34,614 bases of DNA. It comes from Thermoproteota archaeon. Its GTDB lineage: Archaea > Thermoproteota > Thermoprotei > Thermoproteales > Thermocladiaceae. Under the pieces are notes generated by a model. It saw nothing but the letters and a program-made list of their open reading frames with translations. It had not been told where the DNA came from and did not search any database. Where the stretch lies: assembly GCA_013153275.1 (NCBI GenBank), contig JAADER010000005.1, positions 1-34,614 on the forward strand, in the 5' to 3' direction. The position numbers were made by a program, and so were the translations under genes. This document shows positions 1 through 7,632 of this stretch, in pieces (the stretch's first letter is position 1; each line of letters begins with the position of its first letter).

Positions 1-37
1 GCTCTTGCTTAGAAAGAATATGAAGTGATGTAGAGGA

Positions 38-802
38 TTATCTTCTTCTGCGTCTCTGTTCGTATGGTATGATCTGTGGGCATCTTCTTCCGGTACATCT
101 TGCAGCTATGTGTCCTACCTTCTGTCCTGGTGGTGCGTTCTTTGCTACTGGTGGACTGCCTGTTGGGTGATGACCTCCTCCATGTGGGTGAGCATATGGG
201 CTCATTGCCTTTCCTCTTACTATTGGGTACTTCCACGATTTTGCTTTTGCCCTGTGGTACTTCTTTCCTGCTTTTACGAACGGTTTTTCTGTTCTTCCTC
301 CTCCTGCAACGATTCCTATTGTGGCTCTTGCTCGAGTATCTACCTCTATTGTCTTTCCGCTTGGTAGTTGTAGGACGGTCTTTCCTTCTTCTGGCTTGTG
401 GGAGAGCACTACCGCATATGTTCCTCCTGATCTTGCAAACTTGCCTCCGTCTCCAAGCTGTTTCTCGACGTTGCATACCATTGTTCCTTCAGGTATCTTG
501 TATAGTGGTAACACGTTTCCCGTTGCTACTCGTGCGTCCGATCCTATCTCGATCATCTGTCCTACATACATTCCTTCTACTGCAAACATGTACATTTCTC
601 TACCATCCTCTAACATTATGTGAGCTACTGGCGCGTTCAGCCCTGTAACGTGTATGAGATCCTTCACTACTCCTCTTATCACTCCATTCATCTGGGTCTC
701 GTCTGGAGAGACATACTTGACGGGTCCAGGCCTCCTCCAGCTTGGACTTATGAACGTTGGTCCTGCTCTTCCTCTGCGCTGGACAAGTATCCTCTTACCC
801 AT
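38..802 (-). CDS. rpl2: 50S ribosomal protein uL2 (L2, L8e-type)
   Basis: Large-subunit ribosomal protein that lies near the peptidyl transferase centre and helps join the subunits. The 254-residue length is usual for the archaeal/eukaryotic form. The N-terminus MGKRILVQRRGRAG is basic and Gly/Arg-rich, and the signature loop HPHGGGHHPTG near residue 205 carries the conserved His. The C-terminus ends in a run of Arg. A TATA-like element (TTATAA on the minus strand, about 834-843) sits about 35 nt before the ATG, giving a short leader. It is not in a ribosomal operon here: the upstream neighbour is polB1 in the opposite direction, with a C/D box sRNA between. Identification is certain from motifs. 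Confidence 0.97.
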   Translation of the reverse strand: MGKRILVQRRGRAGPTFISPSWRRPGPVKYVSPDETQMNGVIRGVVKDLIHVTGLNAPVAHIMLEDGREMYMFAVEGMYVGQMIEIGSDARVATGNVLPLYKIPEGTMVCNVEKQLGDGGKFARSGGTYAVVLSHKPEEGKTVLQLPSGKTIEVDTRARATIGIVAGGGRTEKPFVKAGKKYHRAKAKSWKYPIVRGKAMSPYAHPHGGGHHPTGSPPVAKNAPPGQKVGHIAARCTGRRCPQIIPYEQRRRRR

Positions 803-831
803 TGAGGAACCTCGATCTCGTGTCGTCTAGG

Positions 832-843
832 GTGTTTATAAGG
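832..843 (-). promoter_or_regulatory. TATA box for rpl2
   Basis: CTTATAAAC on the minus strand, centred about 36 nt before the rpl2 ATG, giving a predicted transcript start near 811. It lies just downstream of the D box of the minus-strand sRNA, so sRNA read-through could also reach rpl2. Confidence 0.5.
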
Positions 844-845
844 AT

Positions 846-898
846 TGTCAGCTCAGCCCAGCTCCTCACTCATCAGGCCTCACAAGCATCATCACTGG
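846..898 (-). ncRNA. C/D box sRNA (2'-O-methylation guide), rpl2-polB intergenic
   Basis: On the minus strand the canonical archaeal box order is intact: C box GTGATGA (895-889), 12-nt guide (888-877), D' box CTGA (876-873), 3-nt spacer, C' box GTGAGGA (869-863), 11-nt guide (862-852), D box CTGA (851-848). Two 11-12 nt guides separated by a 3-nt D'-C' spacer is the compact geometry recognised by L7Ae/Nop5/fibrillarin. The implied targets are GCCUCACAAGCA (D' guide, modified at the fifth nt) and CUCAGCCCAGC (D guide); I cannot assign these from memory. The TATA of polB (917-932), read on the minus strand, places a transcript start at about 895-903, right at the C box. The same architecture, spacer and C box recur at 10451 and 23302. 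Confidence 0.88.
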
Positions 899-916
899 AT
901 TCCGTACTGTACTAGG

Positions 917-932
917 TTTTAATATCTTTTAA
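917..932. promoter_or_regulatory. Bidirectional TATA region: polB1 (+) and C/D sRNA (-)
   Basis: An AT-rich stretch TTTTAATATCTTTTAA. Read forward, the TTTTAA at its right end lies about 24-26 nt before the polB1 ATG (953), giving a leaderless mRNA. Read in reverse, GATATTAAAA predicts a start near 895-903, at the 5' end of the sRNA C box. Confidence 0.6.
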
Positions 933-952
933 GAATATCTCTTGTAGAAGAG

Positions 953-3586
953 ATGGTTAAGAGGGCAAGGGAGGAAGAGTACAGGTTTGAGGAGGAAGAG
1001 GAAGAAGAGGTACAGTTGAGAGAAGGTGAGGAGTTTGAGGAGGAGTCCATAGCGTTCGAGATCAGAGGTGAGACTCCCAGCATATCTCCTCCAGCAATCG
1101 TGCTCAGTGTCACCTACGATGGGAAGGCGGGGAAAGCTCTTGTTAAGCTCTATGATCCTGTTAATGATAAGGTATATTTCTGGTATGACAATACTGGACA
1201 TAGACCGTACCTTCTTACAGACATAGATCCGAGAGACATAGTTATGAAGTTTCCCCGCGTCGTACAACATAGAGGGTTCAGTCACATCGAGCTCGTGAGA
1301 AAGTACGATGCTCTCAACGATAGGGATGTTGTGATGACTAAGGTATGTGCTAAGGATCCACTCAGCATTGGAGGTGCGAGAGAATCTATAAGAGATATTC
1401 TTCCAAAGACCTGGGAGTCGAAGATAAAGTATCACCTATGCTACATCTATGATAATGATGTGGTTCCAGGAATGTTTTATAAGATAGAGAATGGAAAGCT
1501 GGTGAAAGTAGAGATAGAGATTCCTCCAGAAGTGAGAGATTTCGTACATAAATTATATGGAGACGACGAGCACATGATGAGAGAGGTCGAGAACTGGCTA
1601 CCACTATTTCAAGCTCCCGTACCACACATCAAGAGGCTCGCAATAGACATAGAGGTCTTCACACCTAAAGAGAACAAGATACCGAAGCCTGAGGAGGCGA
1701 CGTATGAGATAATATCTATCGCGCTAGCTGGAAGTGACGGTCTGAGAAGAGTCCTAGTGCTCAGAAGACCAGGTCTCGAGCTTACGGGGGAGCAGATAGA
1801 GAGGCTACGTGACGATGATGTTGAGATATTTTTCTTTGACAGCGAGTACGAGATGTTGAGAGAATTTTTCAAGATAGTGTGTCAGTATCCGCTCATAATC
1901 ACGTTCAACGGCGACAACTTTGACCTGAAATATATATATAACAGGGCTCTGAAGCTAGGTTTCAGGAAAGATGAGATACCTATAATATCGAAGAGAGATG
2001 AGATGACGATAGCGCTCGGAGTTCACATTGATCTATATAAGTTCTTCAACATCAGAGCAATAGAGACCTACGCTTTTGGAGGAAAGTATCGTGGTGCTGA
2101 GAAGACGCTAGACACGATTGCCTCCGCTCTAGTCAAGATGAAGAAGATTCCTAGAGATAAGCCTATAAGCGAGATGGATTATGCGGAACTGATAAATTAT
2201 AACTTCAGAGATGCTTTCCTGACGCTGTATCTGACCATGTACGATAATGAGCTCGTGATGAAGCTTATAATTCTGCTGAGCAGGATATCTAAGCTACCTC
2301 TCGACGATATAACGAGAAGTCAGGTATCTGCATGGATAAAGAACATGATGTACTACGAGCACAGGAGAAAGGGATGGCTTATACCGGAGAAGGAGGACAT
2401 AATTAACGTCAAGGGTGAGGCTGCGACAAAGGCGATAATAAAGGGAAAGAAGTATCTTGGAGCAATAGTGATAGATCCAGTGCCAGGAATATTTCCTAAC
2501 GTATGTGTTATAGACTTTGCAAGCCTGTACCCATCTATAATAAAGAAGTGGAACCTCTCGTACGAGACGGTCAGATGTCCGGACGAGACGCAGAAGAACA
2601 ATAGACCATATCCTGATCTTCCTCACTGGGTGTGCTACAACAGGAGGGGGCTGACCTCGACCATCATTGGAATACTGAGAGACATGAGAGTGTATGTCTA
2701 TAAGAAGATAGCTAAGACGACTAGCAACCCAGTGCTTAAACAGTTCTACGATGTTGTACAGAGTGCGTTAAAGGTCTTCATAAACGCCTCCTACGGAGTC
2801 TTCGGTGCAGAGACGTTCCAGCTCTATTGTCCACCTGTTGCAGAGCTGGTCACTGCTCTAGGGAGACTGGCCATGAGCATGACGCTTATAAAAGCGATAG
2901 AGATCGGGCTTGTGCCGCTGTACGGTGATACTGATAGCTTGTTCATATGGAGTCCCGATGAGAAGAAATTGAAGGAACTCATAGAGTGGGTTGAGGAGAC
3001 CCTCGGGATAGACATAGACGTTGACAAGGTGTATAGGCTAGTTGCAATGAGCGGTAGAAAGAAGAACTACATAGGCATACTCCCCGACGGCTCGCTCGAC
3101 ATCAAGGGCATGGTGGGAAAGAAGAGAAACACTCCAGACTTTGTTAAAGAAGCGTTCAGTGACGTCCTAAAGATAATATCGACGATGGAGAAGATAACAG
3201 ACGTACAGGTAAAGCTTGAGGAGATCAGAAGAAAGGTGAAAGAATACTATGACCAGCTTCGTAGAAGAGAGATACCCCTAAACAAGCTAACTATAAGAAT
3301 GTCCCTAAACAAGCCACTAGAACAGTACACTAAGAACAAGCCACAGCACGTTAAGGCTGCACTACAGTTGAAGCAGTACGGCATAAATGTAGGGCCCGGC
3401 GATATAATATATTTTGTTAAGACTCGTACAAAGGACGGCGTTAAGCCGGTACAGCTTGCGAGGATCGACGAGGTTGATGTTGACAAGTACGTGGACTATC
3501 TCAAGACGAGTCTAGAACAGGTTCTTGATGCATTAGGCATAAGTTTTGACGAGGTTCTCGGAGCAACAAAACTGTCACTCATCTAG
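953..3586 (+). CDS. polB: Replicative DNA polymerase, family B (PolB1/Dpo1 type)
   Basis: Template-directed DNA synthesis with 3'-5' proofreading. Exo I DIE (D232, E234), Exo II (NGDNFDLKYIYNRA) and Exo III (YNFRDAFLTLYL) are intact. Polymerase motif A DFASLYPSI (D521), motif B KVFINASYGVFGAE and motif C YGDTDS (D659, D661) are also intact, so both activities should be present. Colinear blocks such as HIDLYKFF, IKGMVGKKRNTPDFVK and KPQHVKAALQL match Sulfolobus PolB1 as I recall it, and 877 aa is the usual length. Odd points: the first 30 residues are extremely Glu-rich, and the C-terminus ends ...EVLGATKLSLI without the aromatic PIP-like tail seen in the Sulfolobus protein. The transcript is probably leaderless. 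It is convergent with, and 2 bp from, a small acidic-tailed protein gene. Confidence 0.97.
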   Translation: MVKRAREEEYRFEEEEEEEVQLREGEEFEEESIAFEIRGETPSISPPAIVLSVTYDGKAGKALVKLYDPVNDKVYFWYDNTGHRPYLLTDIDPRDIVMKFPRVVQHRGFSHIELVRKYDALNDRDVVMTKVCAKDPLSIGGARESIRDILPKTWESKIKYHLCYIYDNDVVPGMFYKIENGKLVKVEIEIPPEVRDFVHKLYGDDEHMMREVENWLPLFQAPVPHIKRLAIDIEVFTPKENKIPKPEEATYEIISIALAGSDGLRRVLVLRRPGLELTGEQIERLRDDDVEIFFFDSEYEMLREFFKIVCQYPLIITFNGDNFDLKYIYNRALKLGFRKDEIPIISKRDEMTIALGVHIDLYKFFNIRAIETYAFGGKYRGAEKTLDTIASALVKMKKIPRDKPISEMDYAELINYNFRDAFLTLYLTMYDNELVMKLIILLSRISKLPLDDITRSQVSAWIKNMMYYEHRRKGWLIPEKEDIINVKGEAATKAIIKGKKYLGAIVIDPVPGIFPNVCVIDFASLYPSIIKKWNLSYETVRCPDETQKNNRPYPDLPHWVCYNRRGLTSTIIGILRDMRVYVYKKIAKTTSNPVLKQFYDVVQSALKVFINASYGVFGAETFQLYCPPVAELVTALGRLAMSMTLIKAIEIGLVPLYGDTDSLFIWSPDEKKLKELIEWVEETLGIDIDVDKVYRLVAMSGRKKNYIGILPDGSLDIKGMVGKKRNTPDFVKEAFSDVLKIISTMEKITDVQVKLEEIRRKVKEYYDQLRRREIPLNKLTIRMSLNKPLEQYTKNKPQHVKAALQLKQYGINVGPGDIIYFVKTRTKDGVKPVQLARIDEVDVDKYVDYLKTSLEQVLDALGISFDEVLGATKLSLI

Positions 3587-3588
3587 CT

Positions 3589-4029
3589 TTACAGCTCTTC
3601 CTCGCCAAGCTCCTCTTCCTCGGCATGGGCTTCGGTTAGCGACTTTATTACTGCGCTCGCAATCTGGTCTGTGACCTCGTCTGAAAGGTATGGGAATATT
3701 ACTATGAAGTTATCTGCCTGAAATGAGCCTTCTATCCACCTGTTGCTTGAAGATATCTCATATACAGGTATCGTGACCTCAGCATGATCACCTATTCTTC
3801 TCGCACCATACTTCTTCGCTATATCTGCTACTTCAGGTTTTAGAGGGATCTTCAAAGTCACCGTGTAGTTGTCTCTAAGTATTATGAAGTCTGAGGCCTC
3901 TGCATCCCACTGGTCTATCAGCTTCTTCGCACACTCCTTGACTACCTGTATTAGCTCTCCCTTCACTTTCTCTGTTTTTGCTATCTTGTTACCTTCTATG
4001 TATACTATGACACATTCTTCCCTGACCAT
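3589..4029 (-). CDS. Conserved small protein with acidic C-terminal tail; possible PolB1-binding protein (PBP1-like)
   Basis: A 146-residue soluble alpha/beta protein of no recognised catalytic family, ending in a strongly acidic tail (AEEEELGEEEL). A TATA box (about 4054-4066, TTTAAATAA on the minus strand) predicts a transcript start within a few nt of the ATG. The gene ends 2 bp from polB1, tail to tail. Crenarchaeal PolB1 holoenzyme contains a small subunit, PBP1, whose acidic C-terminal tail limits strand displacement. Size, tail and position suggest that role here, but this is inference: I see no alignable motif. It could equally be an unrelated conserved protein, since acidic tails recur in this genome (for example at 19248). 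Confidence 0.55.
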   Translation of the reverse strand: MVREECVIVYIEGNKIAKTEKVKGELIQVVKECAKKLIDQWDAEASDFIILRDNYTVTLKIPLKPEVADIAKKYGARRIGDHAEVTIPVYEISSSNRWIEGSFQADNFIVIFPYLSDEVTDQIASAVIKSLTEAHAEEEELGEEEL

Positions 4030-4053
4030 TGTTTTAGCTAAACATGGTTTTCA

Positions 4054-4066
4054 CATTATTTAAACC
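4054..4066 (-). promoter_or_regulatory. TATA box for the acidic-tailed protein gene
   Basis: GGTTTAAATAA on the minus strand, centred about 30 nt before the ATG at 4029. It supports this start codon and a leaderless or very short-leader mRNA. Confidence 0.55.
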
Positions 4067-4082
4067 TTAAGGTCTACTTATC

Positions 4083-4685
4083 TTATCGTAGTGTTCTACA
4101 TACTTTAACTATTCTCTGTATTGCAGTGATGTTTGTTAGCAACGCTAGAATTCCTATGTAGACTCTTGTAAATATGTTGAAGATGTTTGTACCATAAAGG
4201 AAGTAACAAATTATGAAAAATATTATAAGTAATATGACCCTCTCTCCCCTCTCTATCAATCCTATCCCTCTTAACTCAGCTCCAAGACTTTCAGCTCTAG
4301 CCCTTGCATAGCTGGTCATGTATGATCCTACCAGACATATAATTATTAGGAGCCTGGTCATCGTGTCGTTGCAGAGTATGAATGCTGTTATCATCATTAG
4401 TGCATCGACATACCTGTCGCATGTTGAGTCGAGGAATGCTCCTCTCTTGCTTACTCTACCGTGTATTCTTGCTACTGCTCCATCTATTATGTCCATTAGT
4501 GACGATGTTATGAAGAGAGCTATCGCTGTCGCTATGCTTAGCCTGCTAACATGCAGGTACATTATTACTGGGGGAGGGATAGCGAGGATAACGGAGAGCA
4601 GTGTGAGCAGGTTCGGGTTTACTGATAGATATTTTGCTATACTTCTTAGTACTGGCTCGAACTTAGCACGAAGCCTCTCCAACAT
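4083..4685 (-). CDS. CDP-alcohol phosphatidyltransferase (archaeal phospholipid headgroup synthase)
   Basis: Integral membrane enzyme that displaces CMP from a CDP-lipid with an alcohol acceptor. The complete family signature D-x2-DG-x2-AR-x8-G-x3-D-x3-D is present, beginning DIIDGAVAR, with all metal-binding Asp residues intact. The N-terminal PNLLTLLS segment is typical of the family, and about six hydrophobic helices follow in 200 residues. In Thermoprotei the likeliest substrates are CDP-archaeol and inositol phosphate (archaetidylinositol-phosphate synthase), but the headgroup cannot be read from sequence. It is divergent from the gene at 4743 with a shared TATA box, giving a leader of about 5 nt. 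Confidence 0.88.
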   Translation of the reverse strand: MLERLRAKFEPVLRSIAKYLSVNPNLLTLLSVILAIPPPVIMYLHVSRLSIATAIALFITSSLMDIIDGAVARIHGRVSKRGAFLDSTCDRYVDALMMITAFILCNDTMTRLLIIICLVGSYMTSYARARAESLGAELRGIGLIERGERVILLIIFFIICYFLYGTNIFNIFTRVYIGILALLTNITAIQRIVKVCRTLR

Positions 4686-4710
4686 ATGGACACCTTATAG
4701 CGATGTTAAA

Positions 4711-4722
4711 CATATTTAAACG
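4711..4722. promoter_or_regulatory. Shared palindromic TATA box (CDP-alcohol transferase / 182-aa orphan)
   Basis: CATATTTAAACG with a perfect TTTAAA palindrome at 4715-4720. A distance of 26-27 nt to the right gives about 4744 (the GTG start at 4743, leaderless); 27 nt to the left gives about 4690 (the ATG at 4685). Confidence 0.6.
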
Positions 4723-4742
4723 AGTACTTTCCCTATTCTGAT

Positions 4743-5291
4743 GTGAGGCCGATAGATATAGAGGAATTGAAAAAGTCCGACTTCATAATATTCAGCGCAA
4801 TGAACGTCAACGGCAGACTGATAGGTCTATCGATGATAGATAAGATAATAACAAACTCGATAGACGAAGATCTCAGAAGAAAGATAGCCCAATATGCTGA
4901 ATCAGCCTCAACAATAGTACTTGACCTATCAGTATACTGTCCTGAAGGAGACGAGGACTGCATTAGAAAGGCCAGATCCATGGGCATAGAACCTAACAAG
5001 GAGGTGCTCGCTCCACTATGCATAGTGGCGGTGTCAACGCGATTGGTAAACATGGACAGACTTCTGGAACTTCTGCAGAAGAACTTTGGGGATCTATATA
5101 CAGCGCTCACAATGTCGTACTGCTCGGGGAACGAGCTCAAGGAAGCACTTTCTGAGTATTTCTACGTGATGTCGAGTATGGTAGCGGGTGATAGCGATAG
5201 ACTGTTTAGGAGCAGAGGGTTTGAGAAGCTTGAGAGTCGTGCAATAGTTGTGAGGAGTGATGGCTCATTGGAGATAGTTAATATTGATTAG
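4743..5291 (+). CDS. Hypothetical protein, 182 aa, unrecognised
   Basis: I do not recognise this family. It is predicted soluble, with alternating helix and strand segments and hydrophobic strands (SDFIIFSAM, STIVLDLSVY, LCIVAVST). Cysteines are scattered (CPEGDEDC, then PLC and SYC), with no clear metal motif. The start is a GTG placed 26 nt from the shared TATA box, which supports it over later codons. The last four bases overlap the end of the convergent membrane-protein gene. No membrane helices or signal peptide. Confidence 0.75.
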   Translation: MRPIDIEELKKSDFIIFSAMNVNGRLIGLSMIDKIITNSIDEDLRRKIAQYAESASTIVLDLSVYCPEGDEDCIRKARSMGIEPNKEVLAPLCIVAVSTRLVNMDRLLELLQKNFGDLYTALTMSYCSGNELKEALSEYFYVMSSMVAGDSDRLFRSRGFEKLESRAIVVRSDGSLEIVNID

Positions 5292-5635
5292 ATATGTACG
5301 TGTTTGAGCACATACGCGAACACGAACAAGAGAACTGCAGATATCAGGAGTCTCCTGCCTGTGTAGGGACTTATCCTTGAGAACCATAGGAAGAGACCAA
5401 CTATGGTGAGCGCTATCGACAAGATCTCTGATACTCTTACTAGTACGCTAGCTATCATCTGCAGAGTCACGTTCATTGAGCTGACTATAGTGTTGCTGGT
5501 CTTCTCGAATATCTGCTGTAGGCTCTTTATTATGCTGGTCGTCACGTCCGTTGTCTGAGCATATGCTACGGATGTTCCTGTGATCATGATTATCAGTGTT
5601 AGGAGGATCAGTGCGAGCACTGTTCTATTTCTCAT
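5288..5635 (-). CDS. Small secreted two-helix membrane protein; candidate CedA1/VirB2-like pilin
   Basis: 115 residues. A Sec signal peptide spans residues 1-26 (RNR, a hydrophobic core, then SVAYA before Gln27). A mature region of about 89 residues follows, with two hydrophobic helices (about 60-86 and 95-111) separated by a short basic turn, RISPYTGRR. Signal peptide, two helices and a short charged loop are the layout of type IV secretion pilins (VirB2/TrbC) and of CedA1, the small subunit of the crenarchaeal DNA-import (Ced) apparatus. That is a topology-level match; no cedA or cedB gene is in the window. A strong TATA box (5655-5667) sits 26 nt upstream, so the mRNA is leaderless and independent of the upstream ykgJ-like gene. 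It could also be an unrelated small membrane protein. Confidence 0.7.
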   Translation of the reverse strand: MRNRTVLALILLTLIIMITGTSVAYAQTTDVTTSIIKSLQQIFEKTSNTIVSSMNVTLQMIASVLVRVSEILSIALTIVGLFLWFSRISPYTGRRLLISAVLLFVFAYVLKHVHI

Positions 5636-5654
5636 ACTATATGTAGGATCAAGA

Positions 5655-5667
5655 AATATAAATATTA
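5655..5667 (-). promoter_or_regulatory. TATA box for the small two-helix membrane protein gene
   Basis: TATTTATATTT on the minus strand, centred 26 nt before the ATG at 5635. One of the strongest TATA elements in the window, consistent with high expression. Confidence 0.55.
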
Positions 5668-5674
5668 GATTCAG

Positions 5675-6136
5675 TCACCTCTCTTCAGGTAGCTTACCGT
5701 ACTTCAGAAGAAGCCAGTCTCTCGTGATTAGACTAAGTTTAACGAATGCCTCAACTATGGGTAGGAACTTCTCTAATACGTCTGTAGGTACCGTATCTGC
5801 TGCTGGACAGTCAGGATCTACATAGATCTCACCATCACTGTACTGTAGAGGATAGAGTCTACAACCTATAGGTCTATGCTCATATATCCTACAGAGGTTG
5901 GTGTCAGGATCGTGGAAGACGCATCTGTCGCCTATACATCTGAGCCTGACTATTCCCTTTCTGACTACCGCGAAATCTTCAACTCTATATCCTATTCTTA
6001 CGAGTCTCTCTACATCGTGCGGTATCAGCTCCATCTCTGTGCCTATGCAACATCTTCCACATCTTTTACATTTGACTGGAACCTCAAATAGTTTTGGATC
6101 ATTTTCAAATAGTTTCCATATTTTATGGTCTATCAT
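5675..6136 (-). CDS. YkgJ-type cysteine-cluster protein
   Basis: 153 residues with the defining cluster C23-x2-C26-x2-CC (CKRCGRCC) followed by CIGDRCVFHD, CRIYEHRPIGCRLYP and a late DPDCP. This is the PF03692-type putative zinc/iron-binding domain. The biochemical role of the family is unsettled; members have been linked to metal cofactors or flagellar methylation. The start is 5 bp after the ClC gene, so the two are probably co-transcribed. No signal peptide or membrane segment. Confidence 0.85.
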   Translation of the reverse strand: MIDHKIWKLFENDPKLFEVPVKCKRCGRCCIGTEMELIPHDVERLVRIGYRVEDFAVVRKGIVRLRCIGDRCVFHDPDTNLCRIYEHRPIGCRLYPLQYSDGEIYVDPDCPAADTVPTDVLEKFLPIVEAFVKLSLITRDWLLLKYGKLPEER

Positions 6137-6141
6137 TTTAT

Positions 6142-7527
6142 CTAATGTTTGAACTTTGGATGAATTGTCCAGTGTCCTGTGACTATGAAGGCTATAGCCA
6201 TGCTGAGCGCTATGAGCGGCGTGTATGGCCAGGTCTCTGTCATTCCTGAGACTATGAGTATCGACGCTACAGGTATCCTGTATACGCAGCCTAACAATGT
6301 TGCTGCTCCAGCTATAGTGAGCACGGATAGGAGGCTTCCCGTTGCTGCGGCTGGTGCAAGTAGCTTGAATAGGAGGAACGTGAGCAGACCTATGTATCCG
6401 CCTGTCACTAGGGTTGGCGCTACCATTCCTCCGCTAGCTCCTGATGCTATCGTTATTGAGGTCGCTATTATCTTGAAGACAACTACGAGGAACAGCACCA
6501 TTATCGCGTATGTTGTTGGGTTGAAGTTTCTTAGAGATACAGCAAAGTAGTGTATTAGACTGTTAAGCCAGTCATATCCTGTAGTTATTGATAGCGGGGT
6601 CGTTGCTCCTATGACTGCCACTGCTATGGCTGCTATTACTGGCGGTATTACTGGACTGTACTTGAACTTGAAGAATGTTGCTTTGAAGAGGTGGTACACC
6701 TCTGCGTATACTCTCGTGAGTCCTCCGACTATGAAGCCCAGGAATATGAAGGAGCATATGACCCATGGATTAGCTATCGAGAGATGCAGAGTTATTCCTG
6801 CTAGCGAGATCACGGGAGATATCACTCCACCTGATAGGAGCACGGTCGTCAGATAGCTCACTATCGACGCGACTAGAGATGGGTAGAGGACCTCAAGTAT
6901 CTCGAACTCTATCTCATATACTCTAAGGAACTCTATGCCGAACACTGTTCCTCCGAGCGGTGATGAGAGGGCTGCAGATATTCCGGATGCTACTCCAGCC
7001 ACATATGCTACTTTCAGATCTCTAAGATCCATCCTAAATATCTTCTCGACCACAGAGCTTGAGCTTGCGCCTATCAGCACTGCTGGGCCCTCCTTTCCTA
7101 CACTTGCTCCAAGGCTCAGTGTTGGTAGTGTAGCGATGACCTTCATGAACGGTACTCTGAGCCTAAAGAGGTATCTTCTGTTAGCGTAGTTGTAGAAAGC
7201 TATGTCACATCCTGATCCTCTGGCCTCCTCGCACAGTTTTGTTACTATCAGGTAGCTGAGCAGGTGACCTACTATCAGCAGTGGAAGTATCTTGATAAAT
7301 ATGTTGAGAGAGAACGAGAAGAGTAGTGGTGGAGGTCTCGTTGTTGAGTAGCCAAGTATTGGAAGCACATAGTTCTTCAGCACTATGCTAGACGCCTTAC
7401 CGAGAATCCAGACTAGGGAACCTATTATGACTCCCATCACGGCTGAGATCATGAACCACCTTACTATGTACGCTCGCGTTACACCATGTATCAGATAGCT
7501 TTCTATTGTCTTAAGGAAACTGCCCAC
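6142..7527 (-). CDS. ClC family chloride channel/transporter
   Basis: Anion channel or H+/anion antiporter in the cytoplasmic membrane, 461 residues with many hydrophobic helices. The signature elements are GSG (near residue 102, replacing GSGIP), GKEGP (carrying the external gating Glu) and GASGGMVAP (the GxFxP-type motif). Aligning the stretch SPLGGTVFGIEFLR with NAPLAGILFIIEEMR of E. coli CLC-ec1 puts Phe where the internal proton-transfer Glu203 lies. That substitution argues against tightly coupled H+ exchange and for a channel or uncoupled transporter. A TATA box at about 7552-7566 predicts a leader of about 5 nt. It forms an operon with the YkgJ-like gene 5 bp downstream. Confidence 0.92.
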   Translation of the reverse strand: MGSFLKTIESYLIHGVTRAYIVRWFMISAVMGVIIGSLVWILGKASSIVLKNYVLPILGYSTTRPPPLLFSFSLNIFIKILPLLIVGHLLSYLIVTKLCEEARGSGCDIAFYNYANRRYLFRLRVPFMKVIATLPTLSLGASVGKEGPAVLIGASSSSVVEKIFRMDLRDLKVAYVAGVASGISAALSSPLGGTVFGIEFLRVYEIEFEILEVLYPSLVASIVSYLTTVLLSGGVISPVISLAGITLHLSIANPWVICSFIFLGFIVGGLTRVYAEVYHLFKATFFKFKYSPVIPPVIAAIAVAVIGATTPLSITTGYDWLNSLIHYFAVSLRNFNPTTYAIMVLFLVVVFKIIATSITIASGASGGMVAPTLVTGGYIGLLTFLLFKLLAPAAATGSLLSVLTIAGAATLLGCVYRIPVASILIVSGMTETWPYTPLIALSMAIAFIVTGHWTIHPKFKH

Positions 7528-7551
7528 TTCCTCAGTTACTCCACCTGAAAG

Positions 7552-7566
7552 GTATTTTAATACTAC
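7552..7566 (-). promoter_or_regulatory. TATA box for the ClC-ykgJ operon
   Basis: GTATTAAAATACC, nearly palindromic, about 30 nt before the ClC ATG (7527). Read on the plus strand it could also drive a short antisense transcript toward the hisI 3' end (see the rejected sRNA candidate). Confidence 0.5.
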
Positions 7567-7632
7567 CTACATCATAACGGTAGTCAGAATCCTAAAATGA
7601 TGAGGCTTGGGCTTTGTGAACAGATGAACGAC

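Noticed and set aside
9-648. ORFs overlapping rpl2 on both strands (Arg/Lys-rich and Leu/Cys-rich)
   Set aside because: Artefacts of the basic, Gly-rich uL2 codons in shifted frames; uL2 itself is unambiguous.
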